Shown piece by piece: positions 45,142 through 55,048 of a stretch of 62,248 nucleotides of DNA (positions within the stretch are counted from its first letter, which is position 1; every line of letters begins with the position of its first letter). Under the pieces are notes generated by a model. The model searched no databases. It was not told where the DNA came from and saw nothing but the letters and a program-made list of their open reading frames with translations. The stretch is from Peribacillus asahii (lineage in GTDB: Bacteria > Bacillota > Bacilli > Bacillales > DSM-1321). The stretch lies in contig NZ_QWVS01000007.1 of NCBI RefSeq assembly GCF_003570725.1, forward strand, positions 1 to 62,248, in the 5' to 3' direction. Made by a program: the position numbers and the translations under genes.

Positions 45142-45819
45142 TTATTTTGCAAATACATGATTACCAATTTTCTTCACGACGTTACGAGTACGAATCCAAT
45201 CATCCGTTGCAATATCCGGGTTATAAAAATACATTGAATTATTTAAATGATCTTTTCTCATTAATGCTTCATCCACTGCTCGTTTCGACTCATCTGATGC
45301 GGGTTTATTAATTTCACCATTTTGAACAGGTGAAAAAGCATAGCTATTGCCTACTACTTGATTAATAACATCTGTAATATTATTTGGAAATTTAGGAGAA
45401 TCCACTCGATTTAATACAACAGTCGCAACTGCTACTTTTCCTTTATATGATTCACCTTTTGCTTCAGCTTCTACCAATCGGGCAAATAAGTCTTTCTCTT
45501 TATTTGAAATTGAAACGGCCGGTTTCTCTGGTTCTTTTTTAGGCCTTTCTATTTTAGGGTTTGATGATTGTATAGATACTGCTTTTAATTTATTCGGAAT
45601 TTGCAACATTTCTCCTGTATAAATCCAATCGTCATGACGATTATGGTCTTGTTTTATATCATCAATGGTTATACCATATTGTTGTCCAAGTTTCCAATGG
45701 CTATCTCCTTTTACAACTTGATATTTGGTAATAGCCTCGACCGTATTATTTTGTAGCCCTATAAATGCAAATGTAGCTACACAAGTTAAAACTAGTGTTT
45801 TCATGTAAGTGTTGTTCAT
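45142..45819 (-). CDS. LysM-containing cell-wall hydrolase of the SleB family
   Basis: 225 aa secreted protein. Signal peptide near residues 1-29 (TLVLTCVATFAFIGLQ), one LysM domain (TKYQVVKGDSHWKLGQQYG...QIPN), then the SleB/Hydrolase_2 catalytic domain with Glu in LFARLVEAEAKGESYKGKVA and later AFSPVQNG, MYFYNP. It cuts glycan strands of peptidoglycan; in spore formers such proteins act in germination or vegetative wall turnover. AGGAGG lies upstream on the minus strand. Confidence 0.88.
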   Translation of the reverse strand: MNNTYMKTLVLTCVATFAFIGLQNNTVEAITKYQVVKGDSHWKLGQQYGITIDDIKQDHNRHDDWIYTGEMLQIPNKLKAVSIQSSNPKIERPKKEPEKPAVSISNKEKDLFARLVEAEAKGESYKGKVAVATVVLNRVDSPKFPNNITDVINQVVGNSYAFSPVQNGEINKPASDESKRAVDEALMRKDHLNNSMYFYNPDIATDDWIRTRNVVKKIGNHVFAK

Positions 45820-46181
45820 CGGTGCTACCTCCTGTGGCCTCGTTGGTATTACACTAACATGAGCTGATACTCGTTTTACAGAACGATTCCATTACATTTC
45901 TTTTTAATTTGATAAATATCATTACAGATAAGGTGGAATTATGACATTATCCCTATATTAATGTCATATTCAACCCAAGATTTATAAAATGGAGACAGAT
46001 ATTACCGTAACTTTCAATCTTTTAAGACAACTCTGATTGTTTATAAAAAACGGTTCGGGGGAAAAACTTCGACGCAATGGCACATATAGAAATGGTAGCT
46101 TTATTCATTCTTTAATTCCATCTATACTAATATAGTGCTAGTGAATAAGCTGTAATGGATTTACTATTAAAAGGAGAATTT
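45820..46181. other. Intergenic region, no gene seen
   Basis: Between divergent genes. AT-rich, no ORF with a ribosome binding site and no strong hairpin. Possible promoters for both neighbours, none decisive. Confidence 0.4.
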
Positions 46182-46706
46182 ATGAGAATTTATCAATATA
46201 CTCATCCGCAACAAATTGAATCAACCGACAAACATGCTGTAATCGATGAATCAGGTGAAGTAGTTTGTTACGTACAACGTCAGTATAGTAACAAACTAAA
46301 AAAGTTTGTCGATCGTGTTTTGGAATATCGCTATTTTGTACAATACGATGTAAAAAACAACGATGGCAGTAAAATATTTAGCTGTAAAAAGATTGTACGA
46401 AAAGGTAGAATGTGGTTTGAGGGAATAGATTTCATTACAAATAAGAAAGTGATTATTACATATGAGAATTGGCGTCTGGGCATTCCAAACCTGACAATAC
46501 TCGAGGGTGCCCATAAAATTAGAATCAATAAAGAAATGGAAGAATGGTCACAGTTTGTCTATGAAGAACGAGTAATTGCAAAATGGAAGGCTGATTTTAT
46601 AGATGAACAATTCCAGATGACATTACAAATAGAAGAAGAGAGTCCCATTCAAAATGTTGCATTTTTCATCGCAATTTCTCAAGCGGCGTTATTTGTCGGA
46701 GCATAA
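46182..46706 (+). CDS. Tubby C-terminal-like/LURP-one-related protein
   Basis: 174 aa. Starts MRIYQYTHPQQIESTDKHAV, followed by beta-strand repeats such as VLEYRYFVQYDVKNNDG and KKIVRKGRMWFEGIDF that fit the tubby/LURP-one beta barrel found in Bacillus proteins. ATG 46182 has AAAGGAG seven bases before it; ATG 46155 is upstream of that site. The last 15 residues are hydrophobic (NVAFFIAISQAALFVGA), a possible membrane anchor. Function unknown. Confidence 0.7.
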   Translation: MRIYQYTHPQQIESTDKHAVIDESGEVVCYVQRQYSNKLKKFVDRVLEYRYFVQYDVKNNDGSKIFSCKKIVRKGRMWFEGIDFITNKKVIITYENWRLGIPNLTILEGAHKIRINKEMEEWSQFVYEERVIAKWKADFIDEQFQMTLQIEEESPIQNVAFFIAISQAALFVGA

Positions 46707-47669
46707 GTCATGCTTTTTTCTTTTTCAAGTAAAGAACAAGTTACTAATTGTGAATAACGAATGAAATTTAACCTGTATCTACCTTATCGAATCACCCAAT
46801 AATGATGAATGACATCAGTTTCTAAACGGGGTGTTAGTAAAGGCTGTGGTAAAGCAGAAATTACTATATTATCTTGGTAGCGATGGGGTAAGCGGCAGAA
46901 AGATACAGGGGAATTATGTCGGTGTATACCTATTTACCTAATCAGGTGTTGAAATGTTGAGTGAGTCACACTGAGCAGGTTATTTCCACGTACAACTCAT
47001 GTGGAGTGTTGTTCACTACTTGTAAGGAAAGATAAATAATAGAGATGTAATAGTGAGTAAAGAGTCTTTCAATTTCGGAAAGGCTCTTTGTTTTTGTTTG
47101 AAAATTTTCTGTAGCTTTCTAATATGTCTTTAAACGACTTTATATTAAGGTTTTAAGGGGGTCAATGAGAAAGTGAACTAATTATTAATAGTGTGTGACT
47201 ACGATGTGACCAGAATGTGACTAATACTTTGTTAGAAAATAATTTATGAATAGTGTAAATTAGTGATTTTGAGATGTAATAGTTTGCTAAATAAATTAAG
47301 ATTAATGGACTTTTTGTAATCAGGATTTGGACCAAGCGATAAAAAGAATTAAGTGGCCTAAACAGTAATGCAATTGAAATAGTGTTTGTTGAACCAAAGA
47401 GCTGATTTTGAGTCTAGGGGGAAAAGATTCCTTTAGGATTCTTTATTCAACATTCACTAAAATATGAAGGAACGGAGCACGTCCGGTTTGAATTGCACTT
47501 TAGATTGTAAAATTCTTCACTTAAGTTAACCGACAGTTTAGTTCAATAACTAATTATGATAAATGGCTCTTGTTACAGTATGCAGCGTATTATAATGTTA
47601 AAACGACTTCAACGTGACAATTTTATATTTGCTTTGTTTATGTAGTTTAATTCAATAGGAAGGTTACAT
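46707..47669. other. Long gap with a terminator and no convincing gene
   Basis: A terminator at 47059-47089 (AAAGAGTCTTT with AAAGGCTCTTT, then T). The rest is AT-rich with short broken frames. I found no RNA gene or complete ORF. Confidence 0.4.
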
Positions 47670-47747
47670 ATGGAAGACTTAAAATTAGAATTACATATTG
47701 TGGGAATATATGGAAGCTTACGTAAAAAACCGTTTAGAAATTACTAA
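47670..47747 (+). pseudogene. N-terminal remnant of an NADPH-dependent FMN reductase
   Basis: 25 codons behind AGGAAGG. It reads MEDLKLELHIVGIYGSLRKK and stops soon after. IVGIxGSLRKxSxNR is the flavin-phosphate loop at the start of this family, so a deleted reductase gene is likely. Confidence 0.45.
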
Positions 47748-47867
47748 AAAAAAATAAAATGCTTCAATATAGATTAAAACAACCTTTTGGTGAGGTTATA
47801 ATAAATTGAAGCAAGATAAGGTTTTCCTGCGATTGTTAAAAAAATTTTTTAGGAAGGATAAAGAAAA

Positions 47868-48290
47868 ATGCTTTATATATGGGATATTGAGAAGATAATT
47901 AAAAATATATTACAAGAGCTCAAACTAAATATAAATGTGGAATTCAACAATAAACTCACTGCACCGATGAGTTATAACGTTTCGACAAATACGATAAAGT
48001 TTAACTACATACAAATTAACGGATATAACGCTAAAATTAACTTTAAAATTAAAGAAACAGATGAAAACTTTGTGAAAATTATTCTTTACCATCAGCTCGG
48101 TTATTATTTAGAATTTAGGGAAAATACACGAGTTTTAAAGACTCTCATTTATGGTAAAGAAGAAGAAAAGGAACAGCTTTTAGCAGAAATCGAAGAGAAT
48201 TCTTGGGAATGTGGAAGAACATTTGTACCCGAATATCTATTAAAAGCATATGATCAAGTACGTGAATTAGATAAACTTTGGGACACATAG
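47868..48290 (+). CDS. Hypothetical protein with a degenerate HExxH-like site
   Basis: 140 aa, no signal or membrane segment. The segment ILYHQLGYYLEFRE resembles the HELGHxL zinc-protease helix of ImmA/IrrE-like proteins, but Glu is Gln and the second His is Tyr, so zinc catalysis is unlikely. A good AGGAAGG site precedes ATG 47868. Neighbours give no clue. May be a binding-only descendant of a protease. Confidence 0.6.
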   Translation: MLYIWDIEKIIKNILQELKLNINVEFNNKLTAPMSYNVSTNTIKFNYIQINGYNAKINFKIKETDENFVKIILYHQLGYYLEFRENTRVLKTLIYGKEEEKEQLLAEIEENSWECGRTFVPEYLLKAYDQVRELDKLWDT

Positions 48291-48606
48291 GCTTTCAAAG
48301 TCATATAACTCTCGATTCGATTGAATAACAGAAGCTACAGGTGTGATGACTTTGGGGAAACGTAAAGGTTAATCTATAATCACATGATATCCATCCACCG
48401 AAGACAACTAAACCCTTGTGGGGTGTTGCCTTTTACCGTTTCCTTCAACGTAGAACATTTCTATTTGACTGACTCCAGTAAACGGAAGCGTTACAACTCA
48501 GGGGGCTAAGGTACCATTTTTTCGTTATTGATAAAGAAGGAATTGACAGTTTAGATACTTTACTCGTAAAGTTGCTTATGATGCAAAATAAAATGGGGGA
48601 GAACAG
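48291..48606. other. Intergenic region, no gene seen
   Basis: Short broken frames only. AATGGGGGAGAACAG before 48607 serves as ribosome binding site of the channel gene. Confidence 0.4.
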
Positions 48607-49875
48607 ATGCAATTCATTAATAATCTACTTCTGGATATGGAACTAGACCCTAGATTAGTAGAATATCTTTCGATTATAATCAAGATTTTTCTTATAGGGC
48701 TTATCTGTATCGCAGCAAATTTTATTTCAAAAAGAATAGTGGTCAGGATCATTACTCGTATCGTTACAAACTCCAAAATCAAGTGGGGGCCAATCATTTT
48801 GGAAAGAGAAGTTTTCCGAAAGTTATCCCATATTGTTCCTGCGATCATTATTTATTCGTTTGCTTCAACCTTTCCAACCTATCAATCAACCATCGAGAAA
48901 TTGGCCATTGCCTATATGATTATTGTAGGGTTAGTGTTTATAAGAAGCTTACTAAATGTATGTAATGATATTTATCAAACCTTTGAAATATCCAAGGTTA
49001 AGCCTATTAAAGGATATATTCAGGTGGTTAACATTATTATCATGACTCTCGGGGTCATCTTAATTATCTCGAACCTAATGGGAAAGAGTCCTCTTATTCT
49101 ATTAAGTGGTATTGGTGCTCTCTCGGCTGTTTTGATGTTAGTATTTAAAGATTCGTTATTAGGACTAGTGGCAGGAATTCAGTTGACGTCCAATGATATG
49201 GTTCGGGTTGGTGACTGGATCGAAATGCCAAAGTATGGAGCAGATGGTGACGTTATTGATATTTCTTTAAATACCGTAAAGGTTCAAAATGGGGACAAAA
49301 CGATTACGATGATACCAAGTTATGCTCTTATTTCCGATTCATTTAGAAACTGGAGAGGGATGCAAGGATCAGGCGGTCGACGAATCAAGCGCTCTTTGTA
49401 CATAGATACCAGTAGTATCACGTTTTGCACTGAGGAAATGATTGGAAAATTTATAAAAGTTCATTACCTTTCAGACTACATTATTCAAAAGGAAAAGGAA
49501 ATTACCGAGTATAACACCAAAAATGAAATAGATAGGAACAATCCTGTGAATGGTAGGGCCCTTACCAATATCGGTGTTTTTAGGGGATATATCAGCAATT
49601 ACCTCAAAAATCACGAAGGAATCAATCAGGATATGCCCTTAATAGTTAGACAGCTGGCACCTGGTGAATACGGTCTGCCTCTAGAAATTTATGCATTTAC
49701 CAATGACGTACAGTGGGCAGTGCATGAATCTGTGCAATCTGATATCTTTGACCATCTATTTGCTGTTGCACCAGAGTTTGGACTTAGAATATTCCAGAAT
49801 CCATCTGGGGCAGATATAAGAAACGTGGTAGAAGAATCGGAAAACAAAGCCTTAATTGGCGAAAGAAACTATTGA
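48607..49875 (+). CDS. Mechanosensitive ion channel, MscS family (YbdG/MscM-like)
   Basis: 422 aa. Several N-terminal membrane helices, then the pore helix and beta domain: SGIGALSAVLMLVFKDSLLGLVAGIQ and VRVGDWIEMPKYGADGDVIDISLNTVKVQNGDKTITMIPSYAL. The insertion in the cytoplasmic domain (about residues 290-345) and the C-terminus LPLEIYAFTNDVQWAVHES match the YbdG branch. It protects against osmotic downshift. Confidence 0.92.
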   Translation: MQFINNLLLDMELDPRLVEYLSIIIKIFLIGLICIAANFISKRIVVRIITRIVTNSKIKWGPIILEREVFRKLSHIVPAIIIYSFASTFPTYQSTIEKLAIAYMIIVGLVFIRSLLNVCNDIYQTFEISKVKPIKGYIQVVNIIIMTLGVILIISNLMGKSPLILLSGIGALSAVLMLVFKDSLLGLVAGIQLTSNDMVRVGDWIEMPKYGADGDVIDISLNTVKVQNGDKTITMIPSYALISDSFRNWRGMQGSGGRRIKRSLYIDTSSITFCTEEMIGKFIKVHYLSDYIIQKEKEITEYNTKNEIDRNNPVNGRALTNIGVFRGYISNYLKNHEGINQDMPLIVRQLAPGEYGLPLEIYAFTNDVQWAVHESVQSDIFDHLFAVAPEFGLRIFQNPSGADIRNVVEESENKALIGERNY

Positions 49876-49947
49876 AATAATCATCGAAACAAAACCGACT
49901 GTTTTAAATAACACAGTCGGTTTTTTCTAATTCAAGAAACTACTTTT
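49874..49947. repeat. Dispersed repeat, copy 2, acting as terminator
   Basis: Second copy of 36008-36082. AAACCGACTG pairs with CAGTCGGTTTTTT, directly after the channel gene stop (the first bases overlap it). Here the repeat probably terminates the channel transcript. Confidence 0.65.
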
Positions 49948-50434
49948 GTGAATTTTTGTATGTATTTCTCAAGCTCAGGTATTTTCGCTTCTCTGGCTAT
50001 TCTTATGGATAATTCAATATCATAATGAATTATATTGGAGTTATCTTTTGAAGACTAACCATGGGTAGCAAGGCTTCTGATTCGTAGAACACAAACTTTA
50101 TATAAGTTTAGAAAATTTAAACCAGCGTTTGAAAATAAAATTATTTACTTTTAACGGTTAGAAGCCGTATTCTTCAGTTGGAAAATACGGCTCATTCAAA
50201 AAATCATTATTTATTAAATTTTTTCTTGAACAATCGCACCCGTTTAAGAAATATGCAATTCTATGTGTTCATTTTAAAAATTCTTAGTTATCTCAAGAAG
50301 GTAATACAATCTGTATCAACTGGTTTAATACTTCTTTTCGAAGTAGTCAACTAGTTTGTTCTTGATGGTACTGACCATAAAGGGTAATGTGAGTTAAGAT
50401 ATCACGTGTAAAATTTGTAAATAGGACCCTATGT
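49948..50434. other. Gap without genes
   Basis: A hairpin AGCCGTATT...AAATACGGCT at about 50163-50193 is the only structure. No ORF of note. Confidence 0.4.
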
Positions 50435-51445
50435 TTATGGCATAGATGCTAAAATTTCTTGCATTTTTTGTGACACTAATGGATAAAAATTAGTTTTTGC
50501 GCTAGTGGTGGAATTCCCCCCGAAAAATCCTGTGCCCGGACAAGTTTTAACAGCATGTCCTTCACTGTTATCCAATACTCTTTCCCCTGAATTAATATCC
50601 CACCAATGATGATATGTGATGGTGTCAATGGAGGGAGTTAATCCGTATTTCAGCATAAGCAAGGCATTAACCATAACAATGGTTTTCTTTTGTTCCTCAG
50701 TCATTTGGTCTTTACCTATATCAAAGTATCCAAGATTTTCAATCGTTAATGCATCGGCTTCAATTTTCTGCATGGCAGATTTATTAAGCAACCCAAATGA
50801 ACCTTCGGGCGGTGTGTCAAATGGTCTGCCTACTGCTACTTTTCCGTCTGGAAATGTGGTTAATTGTTGACTTATCTCATTCCACTTCATCCCTTGAATA
50901 TGATACTTCTCCATTTCCTTCAACAAAGTAAAATGATTCGAACCATTGAAATCTTTATAAGCCGGTTGAGCTGTGTTATGCTCTTGGATTTTACGAACCT
51001 TTCTAGTGAATTTGTGATTAAATATCCAATCTTTAAATTCCTCTCTAGTCATAAGTATAAACTTTCCTTGCATGGTGAGCTGTTTAGGAGGAATCTTTAT
51101 TTTTTGCCCTACATAAATAACATCGGATGTAAGTCTATTCGCTGTTTTTATTAGCTGGACTGTAGAATTAAATGCTTGTGAAAGCTTCCAAAGAGTATCT
51201 CCAGGAGCAACTTCGTACATGACGGGCACCCTTAATTTCTGCCCAACTAATATTAGATTAGATTGTAATCCGTTGATTAGTTTCAGGTCTTCTACAGAGG
51301 TCCCATAGATTTTTGCAATTTTCCATAAATAATCCCCGGATTTCACCTCATATATATTTCTTGGGTTATTAGTTGCATAAGCAGGAGGTAAATTCATTAG
51401 CATTAATAAAATCAAACTAAATACAAGTATAAATTGTTTCTTCAT
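50435..51445 (-). CDS. Secreted LysM(2)-amidase (peptidoglycan-recognition/Amidase_2 type)
   Basis: 336 aa. Signal peptide ending PPAYA (about residue 25), two LysM domains (EVKSGDYLWKIAKIYG and EVAPGDTLWKLSQAFN), then an N-acetylmuramoyl-L-alanine amidase domain. Zinc ligands are probably His of KIQEHNTAQPAY, His of ITYHHWWD and Cys of KTCPGTGFFGG, as in T7-lysozyme-like amidases. It cuts the stem peptide from muramic acid. Starts with ATG 51445 behind AAAGGA on the minus strand. Confidence 0.87.
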   Translation of the reverse strand: MKKQFILVFSLILLMLMNLPPAYATNNPRNIYEVKSGDYLWKIAKIYGTSVEDLKLINGLQSNLILVGQKLRVPVMYEVAPGDTLWKLSQAFNSTVQLIKTANRLTSDVIYVGQKIKIPPKQLTMQGKFILMTREEFKDWIFNHKFTRKVRKIQEHNTAQPAYKDFNGSNHFTLLKEMEKYHIQGMKWNEISQQLTTFPDGKVAVGRPFDTPPEGSFGLLNKSAMQKIEADALTIENLGYFDIGKDQMTEEQKKTIVMVNALLMLKYGLTPSIDTITYHHWWDINSGERVLDNSEGHAVKTCPGTGFFGGNSTTSAKTNFYPLVSQKMQEILASMP

Positions 51446-51589
51446 TTTTTATATCCTTTCATGATGATTACACGAAAAACTTTGTTGTTTATAACAAAGA
51501 AAACTTTTCATTACCCTTGTTATTGTTTGTAAAACAACTATGAAATTATTCTAGAATTAATACCTTCTCGTAAAAAAGGAGACTGCCGT

Positions 51590-52323
51590 CTATATTAAAA
51601 ATTTGTATTCATTATTAAACCAGGCTTTTGATACAGCTGTTGATTGGAATTTAGCAAAGGGTAATCCAATAAAAGGAATTGGAAACCCAGTAAAAAATGA
51701 TAGTAAAGTCGATAAGAATTGGAATAGAGAAGAAATTAATACTTTTCTTCTTATGGCTTCTGAAAGAGAGATAGCTGCCTCGTATCTTGTAAGTATTCAT
51801 ACAGGTATTCGACGTAGGAATTATTGGATCTTGTTTGGGGTGAGGTAGATTGGGAGCAAGGAACAATTAGAATTAATAAAAGTGTAGTACATCGTTTAAG
51901 AGGAGAGGGGGTTAAAGATAGGTCCAACGAAAACAGAAAACTCTAACAGAACAATTCCCCTGCCTAAATATGTGATGGATATTTTAATAGAGCATAAGAA
52001 AGTGCAAGGTTCTTTAAAAAAGCAATATGGTGAAGAATATAATCCGTTAGGTCTAGTGTTTCTATCTAATAAAGATTCACTAATGGATTCTGAGAACTTT
52101 AGTTGGTAATTTGTAAAAATACGGGAAAATTAAACATTAAGAAAATATCTCTTCATGGATTAAGACATGCTCACGCTACGATATTAATGAAAGCTGGAGT
52201 GAACGCTAAAGTTGTAGCCGATCGTCTTGGTCATGCTCGTGTATAAATTACGCTAGATTTCTTGATGAAGAAGTCCAAGGGAGTACATCTGAAATGTTTT
52301 CTAATTTTTTGTATGGTGTATAA
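51590..52323 (+). pseudogene. Tyrosine recombinase (phage-type integrase) pseudogene
   Basis: Pieces in different frames make up the catalytic domain. They read NQAFDTAVDWNLAKGNPIKG, then HTGIRRR with a broken continuation, then VDWEQGTIRINKSVVHRLRG, then RTIPLPKYVMDILIEHKK, then HGLRHAHATILMKAGVNAK and VVADRLGHARV. Arg, HxxR and His of the active site can be recognised, but frameshifts (near 51825, 51920, 52105) and a stop near 52243 kill it. The N-terminal domain is absent. Confidence 0.85.
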
Positions 52324-52458
52324 CAAATGATTGAACTTAAATTAAGTTGTGCAGATTTTGTGCAACTTTTGAAAGTGTACAAGCTATGAGGATAAGTGCG
52401 CCCATAATAAAAAAGCCAAAATCCTTGGTATACAAGGATTTTGACCTCTGAAAAAGGA

Positions 52459-52500
52459 TGGAGCATAGGGGGCTCGAACCCCTGACCTCTACGCTGCCAG
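52459..52500 (-). tRNA. 3' half of tRNA-Ala(GGC): attachment-site core
   Basis: The minus strand reads CTGGCAG, a seven-base anticodon loop with GGC, then CGTAG (3' anticodon stem), AGGTC, the T arm AGGGG-TTCGAGC-CCCCT, and ATGCTCC-A (acceptor strand and discriminator). The 5' half is missing and similarity stops exactly at the anticodon loop, the usual crossover place of tyrosine integrases. It lies 136 bases from the integrase pseudogene. Confidence 0.75.
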
Positions 52501-52864
52501 ACATAGACATGGTTTCGGATTATAACATATTGGGCTTGAAAATGTTGATATAACGGGCTTGATTTTTTAGTATGTTGGATTTAGTAGGGCGTGGTTGGGG
52601 ACAGTTTGTTTATTTATGTCCCCAGGCTGTCCAAAATTCTAAAGTGCCATGTTGAAAGAGTAATACCTATTAACCTAATAAATGTTGCCACGTTGAAGGA
52701 AAACATTAAGCAGAGGGGATGGATAGGCATGGTGTTTCGGATTAATCGAACTGAACCGTATCATTTATGTCCAAAGTGAACCGGGGGAAAGGAACTGAAA
52801 TACTGATGAGGCTTTAGTTTAGGTAGTGGACGAAAAATAGACTATTCTAGGATGGAGTGATTAC
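52501..52864. other. Stretch without clear genes
   Basis: A 62-aa frame (52591-52779) has no start signal or known family. GGGGACAG...TGTCCCC at about 52597-52624 is a repeat-like palindrome. Confidence 0.35.
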
Positions 52865-53628
52865 TTGAAAGCAAAATATCAAACTTGGATTCGAATTTAC
52901 AAACTAATTATATTTTTGGTTATTTCACTTATTCTCTTTTTAGTAACATTATTACCTATTAATTTATATCTTCGAGTTCTGGCAGGGATCTTAGCGTTGC
53001 CTTTTATTTATATTGCATTTCTTCTTTCCTATTCTGTTTACCAATTTGCAACAACTGGGGGGATTATCAATCAAAAATACATGATTTAATCGTTGCCAAG
53101 GTGAATTGGGATGGTAAAGGAAAAATATTGGATATAGGAACTGGCAGTGATTCGCTGATTATTAAATTGGCAAAGATATTTCCTAAGTCATTTTTAACTG
53201 GAATTGATTATTGGGGTGGGGATTGGGAATATTCAAAAGCGCAATGCCAACGGAACGCTGAAATAGAAGGAGTTTCTGATAGGATTGACTTTCTAAAAGC
53301 AAGTGCTGCTGAGCTCCCTCTTAATGATGGAGAGTTTGAAATCGTTGTAAGTTGTCTAACATTTGATGAAGTAAAAGATAGAAAAAATAAAACTGAAGTG
53401 ATTAAAGAGGCATTAAGAGTGCTAAAACCTGATGGTGTATTTGTCTTCTTAGATTTGTTTAAGGATGAAAAAATATTTGGAGATGAAAAGGAGCTTTTGA
53501 TAGCCTTAAAGGTGCATGGTGTATCAGAATTGAATAGCTGTAAACTTGCTGAAGTAATCAAATTACCAAAGCTTTTATTGAACAAAAAAGTATTAGGAAA
53601 TGCAATAATCTTGAGCGGAAGAAGATAA
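52865..53628 (+). pseudogene. Membrane-anchored SAM-dependent methyltransferase, frameshifted
   Basis: The first frame (52865-53089) has two hydrophobic segments and ends NQKYMI-stop. The second continues from HDLIVAKVNWDGKGKILDIG through a Rossmann methyltransferase core (RVLKPDGVFVFLD) to 53628. A one-base loss near 53073-53080, in an A-rich run, explains the break. The SAM loop reads DIGTGSDSL, with Asp where the family has a third Gly, another sign of decay. A sequencing error at the A run must be excluded. Confidence 0.7.
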
Positions 53629-53979
53629 TCGATACTAGTTTGTCTTCTGTAAACCATGGGAAAAATAATTTAAGGCTATGAGGATTCCCCTGAGTCTTAA
53701 GTGTTCTTTCAAACTGCGAGTATAAGAGGCGCGGTTTTTTGAGGGGGATTTTTATGGCTCTTTAAAGAATTACCACTTCAAGGAAAAGGGAAAACAAGGT
53801 GCAATATTCTGTTTAAAACAGTATATTACATCTCGTGTGTACATCATGAATTAAATCCAAAGTCTTTTGCTAAAATAATCGCATGTGTCTAATGTTTCAC
53901 TTTATTAATAAACAAACTTATACTCCTATGGCTTAAACTAATAGGGTTTTGTACTTGCGCTATTACGCATTAAAATTAG
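53629..53979. other. Gap without genes
   Basis: No ORF with start signals. GC-poor, only short frames. Confidence 0.35.
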
Positions 53980-54573
53980 TTATTTTTGAATATTAATAGT
54001 GTCAAGTTTTGCTAGCCTTAATATAGCAAAGCCAAAAACTGACCATATAAATCCGATAGAAACGAATAGTATGACTAAGATTGGAGTCGAAATTTCTTCT
54101 GGCAAAACTAAAACATCTGAAAGTATACTAAGGGCAATCAATAGAAAGTTATCTAAAAATAAGGCGATAGCTGTCGAGGACAAAAACAAAGTTGAACTCC
54201 TTACTTTTTTTAATTGTATGAATAGATAAATGGAACCAATCATCATACACATTGTCCCCGTGAGCATAAAAATAAGCCCGAATGGTAAGTCAGACCCATA
54301 AAGGTAAATTTCCGAAAAGCTAAATAATCCGCTTAAAACGGCAGATAAAATTAATATCATAATTGAATTCCTAACTTCTTTTTTATATAGCGAGTAGCTC
54401 GCTATTAGTCCACCTATACAAAGAAGTGGAAAGATAAAGGAAATATAATCGGTTAGATCTTGTGGTTCGTATCCTTGACCCCATCTTTTTCCATTAAATA
54501 AAGCATCATAGATAGGTTTGACACCCCAAAAGAATCCGCCAATAATACATAACCAACTTAATAGCTTCTTCAA
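53980..54573 (-). CDS. Hypothetical membrane protein
   Basis: 197 aa with about six hydrophobic segments, starting MKKLLSWLCIIGGFFWGVKP. A GGGGG-type site precedes it on the minus strand. No family recognised; similar lone membrane proteins are common in Bacillus. Function unknown. Confidence 0.7.
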   Translation of the reverse strand: MKKLLSWLCIIGGFFWGVKPIYDALFNGKRWGQGYEPQDLTDYISFIFPLLCIGGLIASYSLYKKEVRNSIMILILSAVLSGLFSFSEIYLYGSDLPFGLIFMLTGTMCMMIGSIYLFIQLKKVRSSTLFLSSTAIALFLDNFLLIALSILSDVLVLPEEISTPILVILFVSIGFIWSVFGFAILRLAKLDTINIQK

Positions 54574-55048
54574 AGATATCCCCCCTAGTGTTTAAATCTA
54601 TGAATAAATAACTACATTTTTCTGTATCCAAACTGAAAGCAATTAATCGAATATATCAATGAAGTTGTGCAGAGGAAAATTTACCATGAGCAGTCAAGTC
54701 CTCTAAGATCTATTTTGTTAAATTTTTCCTCTATTCATCATACTTCATTAATATGTAGTTGAGAACAGACGAACACCTACATTATAAAAAGGCTTTAAGC
54801 TTAGTTTTCAATTTTTTATTGAGGTAAATGAAAAGTAAAACTACTGCTGTAACTGGTGCGGTGAAACATACCATAAGTAATATAATGAGGCTTTTATGCA
54901 TATAAGGAAAAAACACTATCCAGATTCTTTAATTAAAATTTAAAGTATAAACAATCAATGACCTCTTAATAGTCCATACAACAAATCCTTATCCAGCTTG
55001 GCTTTTATTGTGAGAATTAAGAAAAATGATAGGTAGAAGGTGACAAAC
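54574..55048. other. Intergenic region with a possible broken small membrane gene
   Basis: On the minus strand, 54782-54902 encodes a hydrophobic start (MHKSLIILLMVCFTAPVTAV) that shifts frame at a T run near 54837-54841. No ribosome binding site, so it is probably a remnant. This region must also hold the promoter of the molybdenum hydroxylase operon, but I see no decisive one. Confidence 0.35.

Noticed and set aside
52591..52779. 62-aa ORF
   Set aside because: No ribosome binding site or family pattern; lies in a repeat-like stretch beside the attachment site.
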